Part shown: positions 43,412 to 52,065 of the stretch, piece after piece
Position numbering within the stretch: the stretch's first letter is position 1
Layout of the letters: every line of letters begins with the position of its first letter
Source of the DNA: Thalassomonas haliotis
GTDB taxonomy: Bacteria > Pseudomonadota > Gammaproteobacteria > Enterobacterales > Alteromonadaceae
Direction: 5' to 3'
NCBI RefSeq assembly: GCF_028657945.1
Contig: NZ_CP059693.1
Location: 2,852,001-2,916,000, forward strand
DNA: 64,000 bases
The notes under the pieces: model-generated
Database searches by the model: none
What the model saw: the letters and a program-made list of their open reading frames with translations, nothing else
What the model was told of the DNA's origin: nothing
Translations under genes and position numbers: made by a program

Positions 43412-46400
43412 ATGAAAAATCCCCTCGGCTCTCCATTGGTGCGTATCAGCGTTGGTCTGGTGATGCTCACTTGCAGTATATTGCTGATGTTTGAGTTTTT
43501 AGGCCTGGTTCCTAATCAGAAGGTACCTGAGTTGAAATTTCGTAAAATGCTGGTTGAGTCGCTTGCAGTGCAGCTTAATGCCGATATCACCGCTAACCGG
43601 GAAGAAAATGTTCATCATACCCTTAAAGCCGTGGTGATCCGAAATAGCAATGTAAAATCCGCCGGTGTTCGTTTAACCTCCAATCAAGTGCTCGCCCAAT
43701 ACGGCGATCACGAACAGGCGTGGCTGCTTAAACCCACAGATAAATCTACCGCCTCTCAGGTACAGGTACCGGTTTTTAAAAAAGGAAAACGCTGGGGAAC
43801 GATAGAAGTTATTTTCGATGATCTGTCTACATTAGAGAATCCCTTTTTTATTCTGGTGCTGTTTGTCGCTTTATCCGGTTTTGTTTGTTATTTACTGTTT
43901 TTAAAAAAAACCATGCTTGAGCTCGATCCCGGCTCCGTGGTCCCCGACCGGGTGCGCAATGCCCTGAATACCTTATCGGATGGTTTGTTAATTATTGATA
44001 ATAAAGAGCAAATAATCTTCTCCAATGAACCTTTTATGACAAAATCGGCATTATCCAATGAATCCTTGATGGGCAAAAAGGCGTCTGAGTTAGACTGGTT
44101 AGATGAAGAGGAACAGCAGGTACTTCCCTGGTTGGCGGTCTTACAAGGCGAGCCGACAGTGAACGGCGCATCGCTTAAATTAAGGGCCAAATCCGGTAAC
44201 CTGGTCTCTTTTAAAGTTAATGTCTCACCTATTGGCCGTAGCGAAAAAGTGACCCGGGGCGCCCTGGTGACCTTTAATGATATTACCGAGCTGGAAATAA
44301 AAAACAGCGAACTGGGCCAGTTACTGGATAAGCTTAAGCTCAGCCAAAAGGAGATCACCGCACAAAATAAGGAGTTGAAATATTTGGCGACTCGGGATCC
44401 GCTCACCAGCTGTCTTAATCGCCGTTCTTTTTTCGAAGGACTCAGGGTGTTGATTGAGGAGGAAAAAAGCCACAAAAATTCATTGAGCTGCATTATGTCA
44501 GACATAGATCATTTCAAGTCGGTCAATGATACTTACGGCCATGCGGTGGGGGACAAAGTGATCAAGATGGTGGCCAAAGTCCTTAAAGATATTTCCCGCA
44601 CCAATGATCTGGTGGGCCGCTATGGCGGCGAAGAGTTTTGCGTGGTATTGCCGGCGACAACGGCGCAAGAAGCGGCCCGGGTCGCAGAGCGAATTCGCCT
44701 GGCGGTGATGCAAGCGGATATCAGTCTGCCTGACGGAAAATTTAATGTGACCTCTAGCTTTGGCGTAGCCTGCTGGTCAAATCAACTCGCCAATGCCGAG
44801 GCATTTGTCAGTCAGGCGGATGAAGCCTTGTATGTTGCCAAAGAAAGTGGCCGTAACCGGGTGGAAATCTGGAATGAGCCGGCGGTGAAATCAGAGCCTT
44901 GTACCAAGCACGCTGAGGATACAGGGTTGGAAGATAACAGTGGTGAAGCTTTCGGGAAAAACGAGATTGAAAATGTCCCGGCGGAGGTGGTTGTACAGAT
45001 GGATAACTTAACCGGGAGTGAACAAAGGGACAAGGAAAGTTTATGCTCTTATGATAGTGAACTGCTTGAACAGCATGTTGCTGTATCTGCCAATGTAGCG
45101 ACTGATGAAAATGATGAGGGTAGAGAAAACACCCAAGTGTTTGGTTTGCCGAGCCGTGCTGTGATGCTGGACCGTATTATTCAGGCAATACACAGAGCCA
45201 AGCGCAATAACAGAAAATTTGCCATCCTGGTTTTAGATCTGGAGAAGGTTCGCCAAATCAGTCATACCTTAGGTCACAGCGTTAGTGAAAAGTTGATCCG
45301 TGAAATGGGGCGTAAAATCAGCCAAACATTTAGAAACACTGATTGTGTTTCTGTTGTTGGCAGTACAAGAGATGCTTCAAAAAATAATGTCTGTGTATCA
45401 CAAATCAGCAGTTATGAACTATCCCTGCTACTGGATGATTTTATTCAGGATGAGTTTCTGATCCAGATGTTGAACCGGATATTTCAATCGTTGGCAGATC
45501 CGGTGAATATTGAAGGAAGTGATTTATATCTTGATACCTGTATCGGGGTAAGTTTATACCCAAATGACGGGGAAGAACCGGATGAGCTGATTGCCAATGC
45601 CAGCACCGCTATGTATGAAGCCAGGTTGAAGTCCGGGCGCAATAACTTCAGGTTTTATTCGCCAAAAATCAATCAAAGGGCGAACCAGCAGCTGCAGATG
45701 GAAAACGATTTGCATAAAGCTGTTGAACGTAATGAATTTCTTGTTTATTACCAGCCCAAGGTGGATGTCAGTAGCGGGCTCTTGTGTGGTATGGAGGCAC
45801 TGGTGCGCTGGCAACATCCTGTTTCAGGTATGGTGCCACCGGATCGTTTTATCCCGCTGGCGGAAAGTAACGGTATTATTGATGCTATCACGGATAAGGT
45901 GCTTGCCCTGGTGTGCAGACATTTAACAATATGGCAGGAAGCAGGCCTTGAAGTGGTGCCGGTTGCCGTCAACCTCTCGCCGGTGCAGTTTAAAAACCCG
46001 CAGTTTGCCGCTAAGCTTATTAAGCAGCTGAAACAAGCTGATATTTTACCCCAATACATAGAGTTTGAAATGACAGAAAATGTCGTCGCTGATAATCTGG
46101 CGGCAACAGTTGATTTGATCCACGAACTCAATGATGCCGGCTTTAGTATTTCCCTGGATGATTTTGGTACCGGTTATTGCTCTTATAGTTATTTAAAGAA
46201 TTTTCCCGTAGATAAAATTAAGATCGACAGAGCCATTATTACAGATTTTACCGAGAATACTTTTGATGCCGCCATCGTCAATTCCATTATCACCCTGGCG
46301 GATCATTTAGGGTTAAAGATAGTGGCTGAAGGGGTGGAAACGGCTGAACAGCTTAAATTTCTGCGGGATCTCAATTGTCATCAGGTACAGGGGTACTTGA

Positions 46401-46567
46401 TAAGTAAACCCGTTCCTTATGAACAGGCCACCGAATTTTTAGCTAAGCCGTCATTAATCACTGGAAAAATAAAAGCCAGCCTGGGGCATAATATCCAGGC
46501 TTTACCCGACGATGAAGGTCATTTTAAGGTTGAACTTACCGGGATCTTAAATAAAGCACCTTATTGA
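43412..46567 (+). CDS. Membrane PAS-GGEEF-degenerate GGDEF-EAL protein
   Basis: 1,051 residues, starting 3 nt after the giant gene. TM helices about 10-31 and 144-165 enclose a roughly 110-residue periplasmic domain; PAS about 180-295; coiled coil 295-325; first GGDEF domain with intact GGEEF at 405-409 and inhibitory RTND site; acidic linker; second GGDEF-like domain (about 575-745) in which the signature is replaced by SSYEL, so it should be catalytically dead; EAL domain with EAL near 795, EFEMTEN, DDFGTGYCSYSYLKNFP and VAEGVET, apparently active. Double GGDEF plus EAL in one chain is unusual. Tight linkage suggests it controls, or is controlled by, the giant protein system. Confidence 0.92.
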   Translation: MKNPLGSPLVRISVGLVMLTCSILLMFEFLGLVPNQKVPELKFRKMLVESLAVQLNADITANREENVHHTLKAVVIRNSNVKSAGVRLTSNQVLAQYGDHEQAWLLKPTDKSTASQVQVPVFKKGKRWGTIEVIFDDLSTLENPFFILVLFVALSGFVCYLLFLKKTMLELDPGSVVPDRVRNALNTLSDGLLIIDNKEQIIFSNEPFMTKSALSNESLMGKKASELDWLDEEEQQVLPWLAVLQGEPTVNGASLKLRAKSGNLVSFKVNVSPIGRSEKVTRGALVTFNDITELEIKNSELGQLLDKLKLSQKEITAQNKELKYLATRDPLTSCLNRRSFFEGLRVLIEEEKSHKNSLSCIMSDIDHFKSVNDTYGHAVGDKVIKMVAKVLKDISRTNDLVGRYGGEEFCVVLPATTAQEAARVAERIRLAVMQADISLPDGKFNVTSSFGVACWSNQLANAEAFVSQADEALYVAKESGRNRVEIWNEPAVKSEPCTKHAEDTGLEDNSGEAFGKNEIENVPAEVVVQMDNLTGSEQRDKESLCSYDSELLEQHVAVSANVATDENDEGRENTQVFGLPSRAVMLDRIIQAIHRAKRNNRKFAILVLDLEKVRQISHTLGHSVSEKLIREMGRKISQTFRNTDCVSVVGSTRDASKNNVCVSQISSYELSLLLDDFIQDEFLIQMLNRIFQSLADPVNIEGSDLYLDTCIGVSLYPNDGEEPDELIANASTAMYEARLKSGRNNFRFYSPKINQRANQQLQMENDLHKAVERNEFLVYYQPKVDVSSGLLCGMEALVRWQHPVSGMVPPDRFIPLAESNGIIDAITDKVLALVCRHLTIWQEAGLEVVPVAVNLSPVQFKNPQFAAKLIKQLKQADILPQYIEFEMTENVVADNLAATVDLIHELNDAGFSISLDDFGTGYCSYSYLKNFPVDKIKIDRAIITDFTENTFDAAIVNSIITLADHLGLKIVAEGVETAEQLKFLRDLNCHQVQGYLISKPVPYEQATEFLAKPSLITGKIKASLGHNIQALPDDEGHFKVELTGILNKAPY

Positions 46568-46704
46568 ACCGGTTATCTCCCTGTCTTTTGTTAACGGCTA
46601 TTCACGATTTGAGCTGAGATTAATTTTCGCAGCCATTCGCGAAAGGCCTGGTTCATTCCTATACTGCCTGTTAGATCTCTGGCTAAAAACGTTTAATAAT
46701 CAAT

Positions 46705-47643
46705 ATGCAAAACCTTATTAGCGCGGTAGTAGAACAAGTAAGCTCCATAGTGATGGGAAAACCGCGGGAGATCCGCCTGGCCCTGGCCTGTTTACTGGCA
46801 CAGGGACATATTTTAATCGAAGACTTGCCCGGCATGGGCAAAACGACTCTGGCCCAGGTGCTGGCAAAAACCTTAGGGTTAAGTTACCAAAGAACCCAGT
46901 TTACCAGTGACTTATTGCCGGCGGATGTCACCGGTATTTCCATTTATCATAGTGAAAAAAAACAGTTTGAGCTTCATAGGGGACCGATTTTCAACCAGGT
47001 GGTACTGGCGGACGAAATTAACCGCGCCAACCCGAAAACCCAGAGTGCGTTATTAGAGGCCATGGCCGAGCACCAGGTCAGTATCGACGGCACAACTTAT
47101 GAGTTGCCTTCACCCTTTTTCGTTATTGCCACGCAAAATCCCCTCAGCCATGCCGGTACCTATCCCTTACCCGAGTCTCAGCTGGATCGTTTTATGATGC
47201 GTATTTCCCTGGGCTTTCCCGATGTGGCGGCAGAAAAGCTGATTCTGCTAAGCAAGGACAGGGATCATCAATTTATGCATTTACGCCCTTGCCTGGAACT
47301 TGAGCAGCTTATAAGGATACAAGAAAACATTGATGACTTGGTCGCCAGCGATGCCATTCTCGACTATATCATCGCTTTATGCCATGTCAGCCGTACCCAG
47401 GATGAAGATCTCAGGCCTTTGTCGCCCCGTGCGGGTAAGGCGCTGTTAAAAGCGGCCAAGGCCTGGGCTTTTATGGAAAACCGTGATTATGTCCATCCCG
47501 GGGACATTCAGGCGGTATTTGTGGCTGTTTGCCAGCATCGCCTGGAAATTGTTTCCGATGCTTTTGTACAGCATAAACAGGGGGTGGCGCTCAGCGTACT
47601 GGAGCAGGTTGACCCTACTAACCCGTTAGCTAAGTTGTCCTGA
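46705..47643 (+). CDS. MoxR-family AAA+ ATPase
   Basis: 312 residues; AAA_3 ATPase acting as a chaperone for partner proteins with VWA or DUF58 domains. Walker A LPGMGKTTLAQ, Walker B VVLADEINRANPKTQ, sensor 1 VIATQNPLSHAGTYPLPESQLDRFM and arginine/sensor 2 SPRAGKALLKAAKAWA. First gene of a MoxR-DUF58-transglutaminase operon; no strong ribosome site before the ATG. Confidence 0.93.
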   Translation: MQNLISAVVEQVSSIVMGKPREIRLALACLLAQGHILIEDLPGMGKTTLAQVLAKTLGLSYQRTQFTSDLLPADVTGISIYHSEKKQFELHRGPIFNQVVLADEINRANPKTQSALLEAMAEHQVSIDGTTYELPSPFFVIATQNPLSHAGTYPLPESQLDRFMMRISLGFPDVAAEKLILLSKDRDHQFMHLRPCLELEQLIRIQENIDDLVASDAILDYIIALCHVSRTQDEDLRPLSPRAGKALLKAAKAWAFMENRDYVHPGDIQAVFVAVCQHRLEIVSDAFVQHKQGVALSVLEQVDPTNPLAKLS

Positions 47644-47652
47644 ACTCCTGTT

Positions 47653-48648
47653 ATGATTGGCGCTAAAATGATGTTAAAGGTAAAAGCTGGTATTAAAAGC
47701 CGTTTTTCCCTTTGGTTAAAACAGCGTCTGCCGGCGGCCAAATACCAGCTTTTGCACCGGGGGAACATTTTTATTTTCCCCAGCCGTTTCGGGTGTGTCT
47801 ATTTATTACTGGTATTGCTGATTTTTTTACTCGGCACTAACTATCAGAATAATGTCATTATTTTAATGAGCTACCTGATGGGCAGTCTCTTTATTACCGT
47901 GATGTTGCAAAGTTTTTTTAATCTTTGCGGCCTGGCGGTGAGCTGTAACGGACAATGTAGCGGTTACGCCGGTCAGGAGCTGAGCATGCCGCTTACTGTA
48001 CACAGTAAAATTCCCCGGTATGATTTAAGTCTTTCTTTTGCCGGGCAACAGAGGGTGCATGTCGGCATTGTGAAAGAAGAAAAGATGTCCCTGAGCTTGC
48101 CCTTTTTTTCAAAACTGCGGGGGGTGATAGCACCCGGGCGCATCACCATTAAAAGCGAATATTCCCTGGGGCTTTTTATCTGTTGGACCCACCTGGACTT
48201 TGACTGCTTATGTACCTTTTATCCTCAGGCCAAACTGCCTCCGGGGCCGTTACTGCAGTTTTTAAAGCAGGGGCATAGCAAGGAAAATATCGGAAAAACC
48301 TGTGCCGGTGCGGAAGATTTTTTTGAATTAAAAACTTATGTCCATGGTGAGTCAGTCAACCGGGTGGCCTGGAAACAATTTGCCCGGGGGCAGGGAAAGT
48401 ATACCAAACATTACCGGCAGCAACAGGGCAGTGTGCTTTGGTTAAATTTGGCGGATATACCAGGCGGCGAGGTGGAAACACAATTACAGTATTTATGTTA
48501 TCTGCTGTTACATTACCATCATGAAAATTATCGCTATGGCCTGGAGCTTGCCGGGCAGGTCTTTCAGGTCGGTAGTGGAGATTTTCACCTGAAAAGCTGT
48601 TTGCGGGCGCTGGCGGCTTATCCTGGCCCCTCGGCTGAAGGAGCATAA
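47653..48648 (+). CDS. DUF58 membrane protein
   Basis: 331 residues. Two TM helices in a hairpin (about 42-80, VYLLLVLLIFLLGTNYQNN then MSYLMGSLFITVML) and a cytosolic DUF58 domain with the signature ESVNRVAWKQFARGQ. ATG at 47653 is used; ATG codons at 47668 and 47671 are alternatives. DUF58 proteins pair with MoxR ATPases and often with TgpA-type transglutaminases, as here; the complex's job is unknown. Confidence 0.9.
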   Translation: MIGAKMMLKVKAGIKSRFSLWLKQRLPAAKYQLLHRGNIFIFPSRFGCVYLLLVLLIFLLGTNYQNNVIILMSYLMGSLFITVMLQSFFNLCGLAVSCNGQCSGYAGQELSMPLTVHSKIPRYDLSLSFAGQQRVHVGIVKEEKMSLSLPFFSKLRGVIAPGRITIKSEYSLGLFICWTHLDFDCLCTFYPQAKLPPGPLLQFLKQGHSKENIGKTCAGAEDFFELKTYVHGESVNRVAWKQFARGQGKYTKHYRQQQGSVLWLNLADIPGGEVETQLQYLCYLLLHYHHENYRYGLELAGQVFQVGSGDFHLKSCLRALAAYPGPSAEGA

Positions 48649-48652
48649 TATT

Positions 48653-50710
48653 ATGCAGCCCGCTAGCCATAAGCCATTTACTTTGAGCAAAGATGTCACC
48701 TGGCTGTTAATTGCTTGCCAGGGGGCTAATTTGCTGACTTTGTTTCAGGAGCTGACGTCCTGGATGTTAGCCGTTCTAGCCCTTTGCCTGTGCTGGCAGA
48801 TCTTAATGGTGCATTATCAAAAGGCCCGGCCGCCACGCTCTGTGATGGTCATTTTTGCCCTGAGCGGCTGCCTGGTCTTGATTATTTCAGGATTGGAACT
48901 GGGGTTATTATCGACCATGTTGCATTTGCTGTGCTTTTCTTATGTACTCAAGGCCTTGGAAATTCAGGGGCGAGGAGATTTTTACCTGGTGGTCTTGCTG
49001 GGATTTTTCTTGTTGGTATCAGCATTGATTTTCCAGCAGGACCTGCAATTTACCTTAGTGATCCTGTTATTCTTGCTGCTAAATATCAGTGTGCTGCTCT
49101 GTTATTTTTCATTACGGCGTCCCGGGGTTGCCACACTAAAATCCAGCGGCTTGCTAGTCTTGCACAGTATTCCGTTATCTATTGTTTTATTTGTTATTTT
49201 TCCGCGTCTTTCACCGTTTTGGCAAGTGCCTATGGCCAAAACTTCCGCCACCGGGTTATCTGAAAGTGTCGCGCCGGGTGATATTGCCAGCCTGGCACTG
49301 TCTGATAAGTTGGCGTTTCGGGCGAACTTTGACCGGGTGCGCCCCGATTACAGTCAACTCTACTGGCGCGCCCTGGTTTTAGAAAACTATGACGGCAGGC
49401 GCTGGCAAATGGCGCCGGAGTATAAGAGCAAGCTTAAGCAAATATTTATCGATCCGCTGTCGGGACAATTCCGATCGGGGGAGCGAAAACTGAGCTATCA
49501 GGTGATTGCCGAGGCCAGTTTTAAGAAATGGTTGTTTGCCCTGGATTTGGCGACGCTGCCGGCTGTCGATAAAGGGGGCCATCAGCAAATTATCCAGTTG
49601 CCGGATTACAGCCTGCGCAGCCGTAAGCCCCTGACCAAGGCCATCAGTTACCGGGTGGACACTTACCCGGATGCTCCGCTGGACTTACAGATCCCCGGCC
49701 ATATTATCCGTCGTAATTTGGATTATCCCGCAGGCAGCAATCCTAAATTAGTGCAGGAGGTGCTTGCCTTAAGAAAAATGCACGATGATGATCTTAGCCT
49801 GGTGCAGGCGGTTCTGGCCCATTTTAACCAGGCGCCGTTTCGCTATACCCTGCAGCCGCCGCTGTTAAATGAAAATAGCCTTGACCAGTTCTATTTTGAT
49901 ACCCGGGCTGGTTTTTGTGTGCATTATGCCAGTAGCTTTGCTTTTATGATGCGGGTTGCCGGTATTCCCGCCCGCCTGGTGACCGGGTATCTAGGTGGCG
50001 AGCATAATCCCCAGGGGGAGTATTACAGCATTTATCAGTATGATGCCCATGCCTGGGTGGAGATATGGCAGCCGGGCAAGGGGTGGTATAGGGTAGATCC
50101 CACTGCCGCGGTTAACCCAGAGCGGGTCGAAAATGGTTTATCGGCGCTGTTGCTGCAGGAGCAGTCCCGATTAAGCGGCGATTTTTTCAGTTTGCAAAGA
50201 CTGAAACAATTTGCCTGGCTCAATGAGTTGCGCCTGCAGCTTGATGCCATAGATTACCAATGGACACGTTTGGTGCTCGGCTATAGTGCCGCCCGGCAAT
50301 ACCGGCTGTTATCGTCCTGGTTTGGCCGCCTGGTGCCGTGGAAAGTTGCCGCGGCCATCACAGGGACAATTATGATCACCTTAGTGGTTTTGTGGTGGCT
50401 GTACCGGCGTAATGCTTCACAAGAAGTACGGGAACCCGGATTAATTTTATACCAGCAGGCGCTGATGTTATTAAGCGAAAAAGGACTGGATAAACCTCTG
50501 CCCCAGACCGCAAAAGTCTTTGCCGGTCAGCTTGCCTTACAGCACCCTGAAATTGCCGATATTTTTAACGAAATCAGTGAAAGCTTCGAAAAACTGACTT
50601 ACCAGCCCTTATCTGCGGCCGAGAAAACATCAAAGCTGGGGCGAATGCAAGAGTTGCTGGAGCAGTTTAAACGCATCCTTAAGCGGTTGCAGCAGGATAA
50701 ATCGGCTTAG
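48653..50710 (+). CDS. TgpA-like membrane transglutaminase (DUF3488/DUF4129)
   Basis: 685 residues. Five to six TM helices in the first 190 residues, a periplasmic region, a transglutaminase core with catalytic triad Cys (AGFCVHYAS, about 421), His (YDAHAWVEIW) and Asp (RVDPTAAVNPER), a final TM helix near 566-585 and a cytosolic C-terminal DUF4129-like region. Pseudomonas TgpA is essential for growth. Starts 4 nt after the DUF58 stop. Substrate is likely an envelope protein; the preceding cluster provides a candidate by location only. Confidence 0.92.
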   Translation: MQPASHKPFTLSKDVTWLLIACQGANLLTLFQELTSWMLAVLALCLCWQILMVHYQKARPPRSVMVIFALSGCLVLIISGLELGLLSTMLHLLCFSYVLKALEIQGRGDFYLVVLLGFFLLVSALIFQQDLQFTLVILLFLLLNISVLLCYFSLRRPGVATLKSSGLLVLHSIPLSIVLFVIFPRLSPFWQVPMAKTSATGLSESVAPGDIASLALSDKLAFRANFDRVRPDYSQLYWRALVLENYDGRRWQMAPEYKSKLKQIFIDPLSGQFRSGERKLSYQVIAEASFKKWLFALDLATLPAVDKGGHQQIIQLPDYSLRSRKPLTKAISYRVDTYPDAPLDLQIPGHIIRRNLDYPAGSNPKLVQEVLALRKMHDDDLSLVQAVLAHFNQAPFRYTLQPPLLNENSLDQFYFDTRAGFCVHYASSFAFMMRVAGIPARLVTGYLGGEHNPQGEYYSIYQYDAHAWVEIWQPGKGWYRVDPTAAVNPERVENGLSALLLQEQSRLSGDFFSLQRLKQFAWLNELRLQLDAIDYQWTRLVLGYSAARQYRLLSSWFGRLVPWKVAAAITGTIMITLVVLWWLYRRNASQEVREPGLILYQQALMLLSEKGLDKPLPQTAKVFAGQLALQHPEIADIFNEISESFEKLTYQPLSAAEKTSKLGRMQELLEQFKRILKRLQQDKSA

Positions 50711-50720
50711 TCTGGGGAGT

Positions 50721-50747
50721 AAGCCCGGTTCGGATTCAGCCGGGCTT
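50721..50747. terminator. Shared terminator of tgpA-like and DUF2982 genes
   Basis: 8-bp stem AAGCCCGG (50721-50728) and CCGGGCTT (50740-50747), followed on the plus strand by GATTTTG. The right arm codes for the last residues of the DUF2982 protein, whose TGA (minus strand, 50738-50736) lies in the loop. Confidence 0.65.
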
Positions 50748-51431
50748 GATTTTGCTGCTATATAAGGCGGTGGCTTTTCGACATTGGCTCAATAGCCGGG
50801 AGAAATCGGCAATATCCCTGTCCATGGCGGTATCGGGAATAAAAAGGTGGTAGCCGAGTGCTTTTTGTAAGGCGCAGCTATGGTGCAGGAAGCAGGCGAT
50901 TGGCCCTTTGATACAGGTGCCGTCGGATAATTTATAGGGCATGAAATTCATGGTGCCTTGCTCAAGCGTCATTAAATTGTTAAGTAAACAATAAAGGGTT
51001 AAGGGTCTTTGCTCATGGATCAGGCGGTTTGCCATCCTGGGGGAAATGCTGTTTGCCAGACAGTCGATATTATTCAGGCGTATACCCAGGTAGGGCAGTT
51101 CTTGCGTATTGATGCCGCAGGTTTCTTTTACGGCGTCTATCCGCAAAATGTCCTGCCATAATAAGCGCCATTTGCCATGCCTGTGCTGATAACACAAAGC
51201 GGCGGGGGTAATGACAAAACTGACCTTAGGTTCCATTAATTTGACAAAACCTATCAGGCAGGTCACCAGGGCGACTAAGTCAATGAAAATCAAAATGAGT
51301 CTTGCCTGTTGCCAGAAAAAGAGCGTAAAGAACAAAGCAATTAGCAATAAGCCGCTGCCCAGGCAGACTAAAAATAATCCGTGATTTTTTGCTTTGGCCT
51401 TTATCGTGATGCAGGGCAGGCTGGCAGTCAT
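50736..51431 (-). CDS. DUF2982 membrane protein
   Basis: 231 residues with two TM helices (about 17-39 and 43-64), then a cytosolic part with FVITPAALCYQHRHGKWRLLWQDI, resembling a PH-like fold found in small membrane proteins, and a Cys-containing helical C-terminus. The family is restricted to Alteromonadales and Vibrionales as far as I know. Function unknown; convergent with the transglutaminase operon. Confidence 0.82.
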   Translation of the reverse strand: MTASLPCITIKAKAKNHGLFLVCLGSGLLLIALFFTLFFWQQARLILIFIDLVALVTCLIGFVKLMEPKVSFVITPAALCYQHRHGKWRLLWQDILRIDAVKETCGINTQELPYLGIRLNNIDCLANSISPRMANRLIHEQRPLTLYCLLNNLMTLEQGTMNFMPYKLSDGTCIKGPIACFLHHSCALQKALGYHLFIPDTAMDRDIADFSRLLSQCRKATALYSSKIKPG

Positions 51432-51540
51432 TTTCTTGTCATAAACTCGGGTTATATTGTTAACTATGACAAAATTTTTGCTTGTTTGGAAGTTGAATAA
51501 AGGCTAACTTTTATATTAATAACCCTGCTGGAGATAAAAG

Positions 51541-51870
51541 ATGTCGCATTATCACACGGAAAGCAAAACAGCTTATGATATGGCTAAAATTGTCGCGGCA
51601 TTAAGTTATCTGACCATAGTCGGCTGGATGTTGGCGCTTATTCTCTATGGCTTTCATAAGTCGACCTTTGCCCGTTTTCATTTAAGACAGTCCCTGGGGC
51701 TGATTATTACCGCGGCGCTGTTATCTTTTATTCCCTTAATTGGCTGGATACTGAATATCGGCGTGGTGTTTTTGTGGTTTTTGGCCCTGTATTACGTCCT
51801 GGTCGGTCAAAAAAGACCTGTGCCGCTATTGGGGGATTTCTACCAAAGACACCTGGATTTCGTCTGTTGA
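51541..51870 (+). CDS. DUF4870-like small membrane protein
   Basis: 109 residues with three TM helices and the family stretch STFARFHLRQSLGLII followed by IPLIGWILNIGVVFLWFLALYYVLVGQKRPVPLLGDFYQR. GGAG lies seven bases before the ATG. Tic20/DUF4870-like proteins are of unknown function in bacteria. Monocistronic. Confidence 0.8.
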   Translation: MSHYHTESKTAYDMAKIVAALSYLTIVGWMLALILYGFHKSTFARFHLRQSLGLIITAALLSFIPLIGWILNIGVVFLWFLALYYVLVGQKRPVPLLGDFYQRHLDFVC

Positions 51871-52065
51871 TAGACAAGGTAAAGCGGCGGGTTATTTTTC
51901 CTCGTGGCAATTGATCACCCCCGGGATTTGATTTTCCCCGTCGGCTTGCTTGATTATTGAACATTTTGATTTTCTTTAGGGTTTTTCTGTCGTTTTCACT
52001 AGTCTTGCCTTAGCCCATATGATTAAATTTACCGACAAGAAAAAAGCCTGAAGATATAGATAAAC

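Noticed and set aside
43888-44505. 205-codon minus-strand frame opposite the GGEEF/EAL gene
   Set aside because: Serine/leucine-rich shadow translation of a clear coding gene.
46625-46644. Short inverted repeat TTTCGC/GCGAAA before the MoxR gene
   Set aside because: Only 6-bp arms and no supporting promoter geometry or U tract; could easily be chance.
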